Below, piece after piece: positions 27,265-35,599 of a DNA stretch of 64,000 bases. Below the pieces are notes generated by a model. That model had not been told where the DNA came from. It saw only the letters and a list, made by a program, of their open reading frames with translations, and searched no databases. Positions within the stretch are counted from its first letter, which is position 1. Every line of letters begins with the position of its first letter. Position numbers and translations under genes: made by a program. Origin of the DNA: Methanomicrobiales archaeon (lineage in GTDB: Archaea; Halobacteriota; Methanomicrobia; Methanomicrobiales; Methanospirillaceae); assembly GCA_012729535.1 (NCBI GenBank), contig JAAYCY010000055.1, forward strand, positions 62,001 through 126,000, read 5' to 3'.

Positions 27265-27870
27265 TTATGATAATGATGCAATTTTCTCCATTACTGCATA
27301 GAATGCCCTGATATTTTCCGGAATAACCGGAACTTCCGGTTCAGCTCCCCGTGAGGTTATCATCCGGGCGGTAAAGTCAGTTCTGGCTACCCGGATTAGG
27401 TCATTTATCTCGCCAAATTCAAGTGCAGATGTTTTACATGCCTCGGCACATGCAGGAATTTGGCCCTCCTCAAGTCTGCCAATACAATTGTCACATTTTG
27501 CATTGACTTCCCGGGAAAGTTCAAGTCCCGGGACTTTTCTAAACTGGATGATACCAAAAGGACATGCCATGGCACAGACGGCACATCCGATACATTTTAA
27601 ATAATCTACAAGAACAGAACCGGATTTTTCATCGCGGTTGATTGCTCCGGTCGGACAGACCTGCATACAGGGGGCAGGGTCACAATGTCTGCACCTGTTA
27701 GGGAATTTTTGGTAATTATCGATGACCTCTACAAAGATGCGTGGGTTTGACTTTGTTTCTTCATGGATTGCTGAAAGCAAACTCTTTCCATGAGAGTGTT
27801 CAATAGCACAGGCAACTTCGCAATGCCTGCACCCGACACACCGTTCCTGCCGGACAAAGATGGTTTTCAT
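27265..27870 (-). CDS. cooF: CooF-like 4Fe-4S electron transfer protein
   Basis: 201 residues with four ferredoxin-type cysteine motifs: CVGCRHCEVACAIEHS at the N-terminus, CRHCDPAPCMQVCPTGAI, CIGCAVCAMACPFG, and a later CDNC/C pair (ANKC-type, seen as NAKCDNCIGR and PACAEACK). This layout is that of CooF/HycB-like proteins. It would carry electrons from CooS to a partner, here presumably the NuoE/F/G-like diaphorase. It is the first gene of the operon; the minus-strand leader contains ATTTTATAGG about 20 bases before the ATG, a plausible TATA element giving a very short leader, with GAGG just before the start. Confidence 0.92.
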   Translation of the reverse strand: MKTIFVRQERCVGCRHCEVACAIEHSHGKSLLSAIHEETKSNPRIFVEVIDNYQKFPNRCRHCDPAPCMQVCPTGAINRDEKSGSVLVDYLKCIGCAVCAMACPFGIIQFRKVPGLELSREVNAKCDNCIGRLEEGQIPACAEACKTSALEFGEINDLIRVARTDFTARMITSRGAEPEVPVIPENIRAFYAVMEKIASLS

Positions 27871-28116
27871 TCATGATTCCTCGATACTCGCCCTATAAAA
27901 TGTACAGAAACCTAGAAATCCCATTTTTTACGTGAGAATAAGTGTCAATCTGTTATGAGGTCGTATATACTTTTTTACTTACCTCTCGTGAATAACAAAA
28001 TTTATTTATCACCTTTTGTCCGGTGAAAGCAATATGTAATCTAAAAACCAGGTTCGGCAGAATCGGATCTTTCATATCATAAATAATCTATATTCATGTA
28101 GCAGGAACGAAAAATT

Positions 28117-29187
28117 ATGCTGTTTTTATCGGATCGTGAAAAAAACCTCTGGATTGAATATGCCCAAAGGATTCTGCAGAATGGCGGTTCTCCAAATGAG
28201 TATGATTCCCTGGTCCGTTCAAACCTCCGTTCAGCGTTTTACTACTATATCGGGACGTTACTTGCAAACAAAGGTTATTATGATCGCACCGGGGAATGGC
28301 TGTATGCAGGGACATTATGTGAAGAACCCGGTCTTTACTCATCAACTATTTTGCTTGGCTTTTTGAAGCGACATAATGGAAAGATGATAAAATCAGCAGT
28401 TGTATTTGAAGATCCCCGTCCCTTTGTTCATTTTTCTACCGTTCCGATAATGGAACAGGCCAGATCAAACCTGATTGCACAATTTTCGCATTCTTTGCCG
28501 GAGTATGAACATAAAATCAGGTATATAGACATTGGGTGTGGTGATGGAGCACTTACTGTCAGGCTGCTTCAAAACCTCGTTGAATCCGGAAAAGCTCCGG
28601 GTTATGAGGAAATTCTTCTTATCGATCCCTCTCTGGCAATGATTACCCTGGCACGGGAAAAGGTCAGAGCTGCATTTCCTGATATTCTCATTACTACAGA
28701 CAATTCACGAATCCAGGACTGTTCAAAGTCAATAGGCCGGCATTATGATGTTGCGATGAGTTCTCTTGCGTATCACCATATGCCTTATGAGGATAAACAG
28801 GTACATCTTTTCAGACTTAAACCATGGATCGATCATTTCCTCCTTTTTGAATTGGATGCAAATAATGACACTCCTGATGTCTGCTCACCAGAATTAGCAT
28901 TATCGGTATACCAATCCTATGGAAGGATCATGGATTTTGTATTTTCACATGATGCTCCGGTCGATGTCGTGGTCAACTGCATTGATTCATTTCTGATGAC
29001 AGAAGTGGTGTCACTCTTATCTGAACCCCGGGGGATAAGGACCGATTACCACATGCTCCGTTCGCAGTGGTTAGAATTGTTCAGAAATTCATTATCTCCT
29101 GAGTTTACACTCCGGTCAGATTCTACTTGTTATGCTGATGAGTATCTTGGACTATTTACTTTGCATTATGGCAGGGAAGAGGTATAA
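28117..29187 (+). CDS. SAM-dependent methyltransferase (class I)
   Basis: 356 residues. The N-terminal 130 residues are helical and of unknown role. A class I methyltransferase fold follows: motif I YIDIGCGDGALTVRLL near 143, an acidic residue at the end of strand 2 (ILLIDPSLAMITLAREK), motif IV region DVAMSSLAYHHMPYED near 213, and a strand-rich C-terminus. Such proteins transfer a methyl group from S-adenosylmethionine; the YHHMP box resembles small-molecule enzymes, but substrate is unknown. It is divergent from the cooF operon, with 246 bases between, and stands alone. Confidence 0.78.
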   Translation: MLFLSDREKNLWIEYAQRILQNGGSPNEYDSLVRSNLRSAFYYYIGTLLANKGYYDRTGEWLYAGTLCEEPGLYSSTILLGFLKRHNGKMIKSAVVFEDPRPFVHFSTVPIMEQARSNLIAQFSHSLPEYEHKIRYIDIGCGDGALTVRLLQNLVESGKAPGYEEILLIDPSLAMITLAREKVRAAFPDILITTDNSRIQDCSKSIGRHYDVAMSSLAYHHMPYEDKQVHLFRLKPWIDHFLLFELDANNDTPDVCSPELALSVYQSYGRIMDFVFSHDAPVDVVVNCIDSFLMTEVVSLLSEPRGIRTDYHMLRSQWLELFRNSLSPEFTLRSDSTCYADEYLGLFTLHYGREEV

Positions 29188-29316
29188 TCCTGTTTCTTTT
29201 TTGATTTTACCTGGTAAAGGTTACTCTCGGCACGAATCATTCAGTCTTTAATTATTTTTCTGGTTTTAATCACTCAGATATCATAATCATTGTATAATGA
29301 ACCGGACGAAGTCCTC

Positions 29317-29991
29317 TTATCCCTCACGGTTTTTCCCGTCAAATATCCGGATTACACGGTCAAAGTATTCAATATCCTCATCTTCGTGTGAGATCATAAC
29401 AATGGTCTGGCCGTTTTCTTCGTTAAGTTCTTTAAATAATTCCAGGATCCGTTTTGAATTAACACTATCAAGATTTGCACAGGGTTCATCAGCAAAAATG
29501 ATATCCGGTTTGTTTACCATGGCTCGTGCTATTGCAACCCGCTGCTGCTCTCCGCCGGATAGTTCTCGTGGAAGATGCGACAGCCGGTTTGAGAGTCCGA
29601 CTTTACCCAGTATCTCTCTACTTTGTTCAATACTTTCAGTATCAGGTTTTCCCTGGGCCATGGGGAGAAGAAAAACATTTTCTTCAGTTGTTAATTCCGG
29701 GACAAGGGCATAATCCTGGAATACATACCCGCAATGATTTAGCCGGAACCGTGTTCTCTGGTGATCAGTCAGTCCTCCGACATCCCTGCCCTGGATAAGT
29801 ACCGAACCGGATGTAGGCCGGTCAAGCAGGCTCATCTGGTAGAGAAGGGTGGATTTTCCGCTTCCGGAAGGACCCATGATTCCGACGAATTCACCTTCAG
29901 TAATCTCCAGGGTTACTCCGTTTAATGCATGAACATCCACCTTTCCAAGTTTATACACCCGGCAGAGATCTTTAACAGAAATTACTGCCAT
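29317..29991 (-). CDS. ABC transporter ATP-binding protein (LolD/MacB type)
   Basis: 224 residues with Walker A GPSGSGKST, Q-loop YVFQDYALVPELT, signature LSGGEQQRVAIARAM, Walker B IIFADEPCANLD and the switch His in ISHEDEDIEYFDRV. This subfamily powers FtsX-like permeases that move substrates or lipoproteins out of the membrane rather than across it. The gene lies 3 bases after the permease, so they are one unit. The usual LolD features (CYVFQDYALVPELTTEENV) point to mechanotransmission. Substrate unknown. Confidence 0.92.
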   Translation of the reverse strand: MAVISVKDLCRVYKLGKVDVHALNGVTLEITEGEFVGIMGPSGSGKSTLLYQMSLLDRPTSGSVLIQGRDVGGLTDHQRTRFRLNHCGYVFQDYALVPELTTEENVFLLPMAQGKPDTESIEQSREILGKVGLSNRLSHLPRELSGGEQQRVAIARAMVNKPDIIFADEPCANLDSVNSKRILELFKELNEENGQTIVMISHEDEDIEYFDRVIRIFDGKNREG

Positions 29992-29994
29992 TTC

Positions 29995-31200
29995 TTATCC
30001 CCTCATGGCCGTTAGTATCTCTTCTTTGGCAATCCGTGATGCGGGAAGATATCCGGCGATAATAGAAGCGATGAGGAGGAGGATTGCACTTTCAATCATA
30101 ATCCCGGTTTCAACATAGAGTGACACATTTCCGTCCGGAAATACAATAGGGTAGGCAAGGAAATATGCAATAAGTGTCTGGATGATACAAAAACCAATGG
30201 TAATGCCTAGTATTCCGATGATAAGTGTCTGAATTACATAACTCTGGATGATAATGTCTTCATCAATTCCAATTGCCTTGAGCACTCCTATCTCTCGTTT
30301 GTTGTGGAGTGTTTTTATCATGATGATGATAAACAGAACGACAATAGCGATGATGAGGCTGACAATCAGAGTGATATCATTAATTATCTGGAAACTTTCG
30401 ATTGATTCATCAAAAAGGCCCCCTGCCTGTTCTTTCCAGGTTTTAACTTCTTCCTGGATTCCGTAGGAGAGCATGGTCTTTTTCACTTCTTTTTCGGTTG
30501 TTCCGGTCTTGGTTTTTACCAGGATCTCATTTGACTGGTCCAGGGGATATCCAAGTACATTTTCCATTTCATTCCAGGAGATGAACGCTTTATAATCGGT
30601 CTGATACGATTTTGTCTGGAATATTCCTTTTATCCGGTAATCCCTTGTAACTCCGTTTACAAAACTTACCGTAATGGAGTCTCCTGTCTTGACTCCTCCA
30701 AGTGATTCAAAAAAGTCTTTGCTTTCATCCACGTTTCCAGCGATATAATTCCCGATGATGATCTGACCCCGGTCTTCCCTTGTTAGGAAATGACCCTCTT
30801 TCATCGTTTCATGGATCTTTGTTACCAGTTTTTCATCATCCGGATAAAAGGCAATAACCGGAAGGGCAATCTCGTTTGATTTATGGTTTAATGAAGCGCC
30901 CAGTTCAAACCGGGGGGAGGCATGGGCAACTCCGGGTATCCGGGTTACTTTTGAGACAAGACTGGAAGAATTGTCAATATACCGGATATCTTCCTTTGGT
31001 TTGATGATAATGTTAGAGATATAGTAATCAACGGTTTGTTCATTCATCAGTTCAATAGATCCGCCGATGACCGATGACAGGAAGATCATGTTGGTAAAAA
31101 CCATCGAGATGATAAAGATAGTCAGAATGGTTCCGGTCTTGCTGGATCTTCTCAGCATCCGGATAGCCAGAAAATAAGCTATTTTAATGTCGGTAAGCAT
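29995..31200 (-). CDS. FtsX/MacB-like ABC permease
   Basis: 401 residues with four membrane segments: one near residue 22-45, then an extracytoplasmic domain (about 50-270, MacB periplasmic core-like), and three more at about 280-300, 325-350 and 375-395. The motif KREIGVLKAIG after the second segment is the classical FtsX coupling helix. ATG at 31200 follows the CARDB protein's stop directly. Together with the ATPase it forms a LolCDE- or MacAB-like machine; in archaea such systems are of unknown substrate. Confidence 0.88.
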   Translation of the reverse strand: MLTDIKIAYFLAIRMLRRSSKTGTILTIFIISMVFTNMIFLSSVIGGSIELMNEQTVDYYISNIIIKPKEDIRYIDNSSSLVSKVTRIPGVAHASPRFELGASLNHKSNEIALPVIAFYPDDEKLVTKIHETMKEGHFLTREDRGQIIIGNYIAGNVDESKDFFESLGGVKTGDSITVSFVNGVTRDYRIKGIFQTKSYQTDYKAFISWNEMENVLGYPLDQSNEILVKTKTGTTEKEVKKTMLSYGIQEEVKTWKEQAGGLFDESIESFQIINDITLIVSLIIAIVVLFIIIMIKTLHNKREIGVLKAIGIDEDIIIQSYVIQTLIIGILGITIGFCIIQTLIAYFLAYPIVFPDGNVSLYVETGIMIESAILLLIASIIAGYLPASRIAKEEILTAMRG

Positions 31201-32415
31201 TCACATGTCTCCTCTCCGTGACCACAGCCGGTACCCTGCAAGACCGATGATGACCAGTATGATGAGGATAATATACGTAACAGTATTGTCCGGGGGTTTA
31301 ATGATCGCCAGTGTCAGGTTTTCTGCTCTCTGGTGCTCTCCCCAGTCGTCTTTATATTCAATATTCAGGTTATAGACATATTCTCCTGCTTCTCCTGACT
31401 CGAGCACAAAAACAGCAGGAGCGTCATTATGTGGTTCAATCCTTCCAACAAATGCTTCCTTCGTCCCTTGGAATGGAAGGTCAAGAGAGGCACGAACCGA
31501 CTCTGCATCTCCTGTCCCCGAGTTGTCAAGTCTGATAATAAGATCAAACGGAGAATTTTCCTGTATTCTTTCCGGGTCGGTTTCCAATGACATGATGGAG
31601 ACATCAGATTCTCCTTTGATGTCAAGGGATATGGTTTCGGTAACCAGTGTATCACCTTTGTCCGGAGTGGTAAAGGTGATTTCAATCGGAATTTTATGAA
31701 TTCCTGATGTAACTTCTTTATCTGTATTAAATATGATTTCCCCGACAGCATTATCTCCCTCATGGAGTTTTTCTATATGAAATGCATTTGTTGTCATGGG
31801 GGCAATGGATGATCCGGTCTCCCTGACCCTGACTGTGATATCTTTAGCCTGGCCGATTCCCTTATTAATCAGGTTGATTTTCACCGGAAATGAGTCTCCT
31901 GGTTTAATTGGCCCCGAGGATGATTGAGAAAGAATGAGGGCCGGTTGCCTGACTGTGGATATCGGGGTGTTGACATTAATTGCAATGGGGTATTTTATAT
32001 ATTCCTGGTCTCTGATTCGTATCAGAAGCTGAGTAAAATAAATGCCGCTTCGTGTTGGGGCACGAATCACAAAAGATATCTGAATAGATTGTCCTTCACC
32101 TATCTTACCTTCAAACTGGCCGTTTCCTGCTAAAACATCAATATCCTTTTTTCCGTCAAGAAAAACGCTGTCAATCATCGAAGATGATGCAGTTGATATA
32201 TAAGATTCTTCGGATTTATCTGTTGGTCCCATCGAAAAATCGGCAGATGGCTCTGTGTTAGAGAGGGTGACAGTTAATATCCCTTTTTCTTCCGGCATCA
32301 GAACCGGGGGCGTTATTTCGTAGTCGGTAATGACAATCGTGGAATCGACGGCAAGAACTGGAATACCTGTCAAGATAAGTACGATTATTATTATCAGAAT
32401 TGATTTCATGTTCAT
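31201..32415 (-). CDS. Surface-anchored CARDB/NEW3-type protein with C-terminal membrane helix
   Basis: 404 residues. It has a signal peptide (residues 4-22, SILIIIIVLILTGIPVLA) and several beta-sandwich repeats of the S-layer/CARDB kind, for instance KPGDSFPVKINLINKGIGQA and ENSPFDLIIRLDNSGTGDAE. The C-terminal helix is TYIILIILVIIGLAGYRLW, followed by the positive residues RRGD. Such COG1361-like proteins commonly accompany archaeal FtsX-type transporters and may act as the extracellular partner. It starts the operon ahead of the permease (no gap) and is divergent from the HTH regulator at 32594. Confidence 0.82.
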   Translation of the reverse strand: MNMKSILIIIIVLILTGIPVLAVDSTIVITDYEITPPVLMPEEKGILTVTLSNTEPSADFSMGPTDKSEESYISTASSSMIDSVFLDGKKDIDVLAGNGQFEGKIGEGQSIQISFVIRAPTRSGIYFTQLLIRIRDQEYIKYPIAINVNTPISTVRQPALILSQSSSGPIKPGDSFPVKINLINKGIGQAKDITVRVRETGSSIAPMTTNAFHIEKLHEGDNAVGEIIFNTDKEVTSGIHKIPIEITFTTPDKGDTLVTETISLDIKGESDVSIMSLETDPERIQENSPFDLIIRLDNSGTGDAESVRASLDLPFQGTKEAFVGRIEPHNDAPAVFVLESGEAGEYVYNLNIEYKDDWGEHQRAENLTLAIIKPPDNTVTYIILIILVIIGLAGYRLWSRRGDM

Positions 32416-32593
32416 CTTCTATTACCCCTAACTCATGGGTTTTGTCCGGTTGCTCAATAAAGGGAGTTATTGATACCAGTATACTAGAATCTATTCTTTG
32501 TATACATGGGAGTTATCCCATACATGTATGGTTCAATTATCATGAGGATCAATATTCATACATTAGTCTCACAGATTGGGGTAGCTGTAATTT

Positions 32594-33253
32594 ATGAGAA
32601 AGATGGTTGTTGAATGCCGATTATCCGATTTTATCAGAAGTTTCTATAATGATCATTTTTTTAACGTGGTCAAATCAGTGGAACTTGTCCGGTTAATCAA
32701 ACTCGATATAAAAGAAGGAACAAAACTGGGCATTGCAAAATTTATCTGCAATCCCGGTTATTCATCGAAAGATATTATCTTTCCACCCGGCGGAGATGTC
32801 CTGGCAGTCTTTCAGGAATCAGGCGTTGAATCCATTCTCCTGTTTCGTGGTACTGCACCCCCCTCATACCGCCATTTGAGCAATTTATTCGTTCAGGATA
32901 TTATCTGGACAACTCCGACGCTATTTTCACAAGAAAGGATTATTTACAGTGTTATCGGTGATGAAAAAGCCCTGAAGCATATGCTTCGACTTACAAAAAT
33001 TTTTCTCGGAAAAATTGAAGATATCTCGTATGAAAAGGCCACCTTCAGTCCCTATGATCTCGTGCAGACACTGACCAAAAAACAACAGGAAGTGTTAATG
33101 CTTGCAAAAAAACAGGGATATTATCAGAATCCCCGAAAAACGACCATGGAAGATATCTCCAGATTGTCCGGTCTATCAAAAGCTACCGTTGCTGAACATT
33201 TGAGAAAAGCAGAAAACCAGATCATTAATTCTGTTCTGGCAGGTTATTCGTAA
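32594..33253 (+). CDS. HTH_10 family transcriptional regulator
   Basis: 219 residues. The C-terminus (about 155-215) is a bacterio-opsin-activator-type HTH_10 domain: LTKKQQEVLMLAKKQGYYQN, then TMEDISRLSGLSKATVAEHL with the recognition helix. The N-terminal 150 residues resemble no domain I can name and would be the sensing part. ATG at 32594 is 178 bases from the divergent ABC operon start, so it probably controls that operon and perhaps itself. Regulation is inferred from orientation. Confidence 0.82.
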   Translation: MRKMVVECRLSDFIRSFYNDHFFNVVKSVELVRLIKLDIKEGTKLGIAKFICNPGYSSKDIIFPPGGDVLAVFQESGVESILLFRGTAPPSYRHLSNLFVQDIIWTTPTLFSQERIIYSVIGDEKALKHMLRLTKIFLGKIEDISYEKATFSPYDLVQTLTKKQQEVLMLAKKQGYYQNPRKTTMEDISRLSGLSKATVAEHLRKAENQIINSVLAGYS

Positions 33254-33342
33254 ATACTGACACATGTTATTTCAAATTCTTTTATTTAACATAATTTCAT
33301 CTTAAAAATACTGCTGAATAATATATACGACAATGAGAAATC

Positions 33343-33350
33343 CTGATCAG
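33343..33350. promoter_or_regulatory. Possible operator palindrome before the ArsR-flavodoxin gene
   Basis: CTGATCAG is an exact palindrome, followed by the AT-rich strings AATATAAG and GCTATAAG that could serve as TATA elements. ArsR proteins bind dyad-symmetric sites near their own promoter. Eight bases can occur by chance, hence the low confidence. Confidence 0.25.
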
Positions 33351-33391
33351 AAACCTATTATAAGAATATAAGTAATTAGCTATAAGCCTTT

Positions 33392-34249
33392 ATGACTGAA
33401 CCTCCTCGTTCTGAGTCCTGTCCTGAAGAATGCAGGATTGCAAAAAAAATGGCCCCGGTATTCAAAGCCCTGGGAGATTACAATCGATTATGTATTGTTT
33501 ATCTCCTGGCGTTGGATGAAACCGGAAGATTAGGTGTTGGTGATCTTGCAAGAAGACTTGGGATCTCCCAGCCTGCGGTATCCCAGCACCTGAAAATTCT
33601 AAAAAGTGAAGGCATCGTGGAATCCGAAAGGATTGGGTTTCATGTCTTCTTCTCATTTAACCGAAGTCGTCTGACTGAGATCGCTGGTCTGTTTCATGGG
33701 ATGCAGGAGCTTGTACAGTCCCGGTGTGATAAACAGATTATCCTGGAGAAGCGGATTGAAAATCCCCTAAACATCCTTTTTATATGTTTCTCGTACTCTG
33801 GCACTACCAGAACCCTGATGTCCGGATTTCATGCAGTCTGTGGGGGCGATTTTGTAGAGGTAAAAACCAGGAAACAATATGGCACCTTTACTGCATACAC
33901 AACCGGATGTATCAGGTCCAGGAAAGAAGAACCAGATCCGGTGACGCCGGTCTCTATCGACGCCTCCGGGTATTCCCTTCTGGTTATCGGTGTCCCGGTC
34001 TGGGCATGGAAACCGGCTCCGGCTTTGTACAGCATAATCTCCGGACTTATTGGCTCCGAAGGAAAAAAAGCAGTGATATGCACTACATGCTGTAGTCATC
34101 CAGGGGATTGTCTTTCCATTATGAGAAAAAAGCTGGAAGATTGTGGCGTTCAGGTTGTCGATGAAGAAGCATTTTTAGGAAATGATGTTTTTGATCATGA
34201 AAAGAAAAATGAATTTGTCAGCAGGATACTGGAAGCATATGTACCCTGA
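33392..34249 (+). CDS. ArsR-type HTH fused to a flavodoxin-like domain
   Basis: 285 residues. Residues 15-110 are a winged helix of the ArsR class: APVFKALGDYNRLCIVYLLA, then RRLGISQPAVSQHLKILKSE and the wing IVESERIGFHVFFSFN. Residues about 125-285 are flavodoxin-like (NILFICFSYSGTTRTLMSGF as the phosphate loop, then VIGVPVWAWKPAP and CTTCCSHPGDCLS). The fold suggests FMN binding, so the protein may sense redox state. Two more redox genes follow in the same direction, which it may control. An eight-base palindrome CTGATCAG at 33343-33350, about 40 bases before the start, could be its site. Confidence 0.88.
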   Translation: MTEPPRSESCPEECRIAKKMAPVFKALGDYNRLCIVYLLALDETGRLGVGDLARRLGISQPAVSQHLKILKSEGIVESERIGFHVFFSFNRSRLTEIAGLFHGMQELVQSRCDKQIILEKRIENPLNILFICFSYSGTTRTLMSGFHAVCGGDFVEVKTRKQYGTFTAYTTGCIRSRKEEPDPVTPVSIDASGYSLLVIGVPVWAWKPAPALYSIISGLIGSEGKKAVICTTCCSHPGDCLSIMRKKLEDCGVQVVDEEAFLGNDVFDHEKKNEFVSRILEAYVP

Positions 34250-34291
34250 TGCAGTATCTGACATTAATGTAATTACTATGCAGGTGAACTC

Positions 34292-34783
34292 ATGAAAACG
34301 ATAATCATATTTCATTCCCATTCGGGAAAAACCAAACAGGTTGCAGAAAAAATTAAAAATAGTCTTTCAGGAGATTTGGTTGAAGTATCTCCCAAACAAG
34401 CATATTCATCCCTGATGGTATATCCAAAAGGGTGCTATCGTGCCATGAAGGGAGAAGTAGATGATATAAACCCTGAAAAGATAGATGTCGTTGAGTATGA
34501 TATGGTGGTGATTGCATCACCTGTCTGGGCAGGAAAACCAACTCCCGTAATAAACGGTGCTATCAAGGCTCTTAACGGATGTTCCGGAAAAAAAGCGTGG
34601 CTTTTCCTGACATGTGGAGCTGAAAATAGCGGAAAGGAAGCCGTTCCTATATTTAAAGCAAGACTTGAAGATATGGGTCTTGTTGTTTCAGGCGAGACGG
34701 TTCTTGATAAAACCCATGTACATGATCAGGTAGTGATAGAGGATCTCATTTCCAAAATCCGGACTGTCGGCGATATGGCATGA
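34292..34783 (+). CDS. Flavodoxin-like protein
   Basis: 163 residues with a flavodoxin FMN phosphate loop at the N-terminus (IIIFHSHSGKTKQVAEKI), then VVIASPVWAGKPTPVINGA near residue 72 and FLTCGAENSGKEAVP near 104. It likely carries FMN and moves electrons or acts as a small oxidoreductase. AGGTGAACTC before the ATG is a good ribosome binding site. It resembles the flavodoxin half of the preceding regulator (both share a VWAxKP box), so one may derive from the other. Its end overlaps the next gene by 4 bases. Confidence 0.88.
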   Translation: MKTIIIFHSHSGKTKQVAEKIKNSLSGDLVEVSPKQAYSSLMVYPKGCYRAMKGEVDDINPEKIDVVEYDMVVIASPVWAGKPTPVINGAIKALNGCSGKKAWLFLTCGAENSGKEAVPIFKARLEDMGLVVSGETVLDKTHVHDQVVIEDLISKIRTVGDMA

Positions 34784-35586
34784 ATACAACTCTCTATTAC
34801 TTTTCAGGAACTGGAAATTCATTATCTGTTGCACGGAAAATTGCTTCAATTCTCGGTGATACAACCCTAATTTCTATTCCTTATATGATGAAAGGCGGTT
34901 TTGAAATCGAGGCTCCGTCTGGCAGGGTTGGTATCATCTGTCCGGTATATGATGCAGGAATCCCTGTCCTTGTCCGGGATTTTTTAAGCCAGTTAGATCT
35001 CCATGATTCTTCGTATGTTTTTGCTATCGCAACCTTTGGCGGAGCCGGAGGATCTGCCCTAAAAATGATTGATGGCGATCTTCGGAAAAAAAATGGTAAA
35101 GGTCTTGATGCCGGATTCCTGGTTAAGATGCCGGGGAACTTTCCACCCCTTTATGTACCCCCGTCCGGACAAAAAATGACAAAAATACTTCAGGATGCAG
35201 ATGAACAGATCCACCGGATTTCAGAGACTATACAGGAAGAAAAACCTCAGAAGATAGGATTGTTCATTCTTTCGTCATTGATGCAGGCAGCATTGTATGG
35301 GGGTTTTTCCCGTGGAGTTCATACCATGGATGAAAAATTTTTCGTTTCAGATGCATGTACCGGTTGTGGTACCTGTGTCCAGGTCTGTCCGGTGCAAAAC
35401 ATAACTCTTGAAAATGAAAAACCGGTATTCCATCATCATTGTGAGCTCTGTTGTGGATGTTTGAATTTCTGTCCGGTCCAGGCAATCGATCTTGTATTTC
35501 TTAAAGGAACAAAAGGAAGAGGGAGATATCACCATCCGGAAGTGAGTGTCACTGATATGAATAAGGGACAGTGTGGATCATATTAA
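34780..35586 (+). CDS. EFR1-family flavodoxin-ferredoxin fusion
   Basis: 268 residues. Residues 1-160 form a flavodoxin-like domain (LYYFSGTGNSLSVARKIASI; ICPVYDAGIPVLVRDFL; ATFGGAGGSALKM). Residues 185-240 hold two [4Fe-4S] motifs, CTGCGTCVQVCPV and CELCCGCLNFCPVQAI. The architecture is that of EFR1 proteins, electron-transfer proteins frequent in methanogens and clostridia. Its start overlaps the flavodoxin stop (ATGA), so the two are translationally coupled. Substrate and partner unknown. Confidence 0.9.
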   Translation: MNTTLYYFSGTGNSLSVARKIASILGDTTLISIPYMMKGGFEIEAPSGRVGIICPVYDAGIPVLVRDFLSQLDLHDSSYVFAIATFGGAGGSALKMIDGDLRKKNGKGLDAGFLVKMPGNFPPLYVPPSGQKMTKILQDADEQIHRISETIQEEKPQKIGLFILSSLMQAALYGGFSRGVHTMDEKFFVSDACTGCGTCVQVCPVQNITLENEKPVFHHHCELCCGCLNFCPVQAIDLVFLKGTKGRGRYHHPEVSVTDMNKGQCGSY

Positions 35587-35599
35587 CGCGTCCATGATT

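Noticed and set aside
28009-28025. TCACC/GGTGA stem between the cooF operon and the methyltransferase
   Set aside because: Only five paired bases with an eight-base loop, likely chance.
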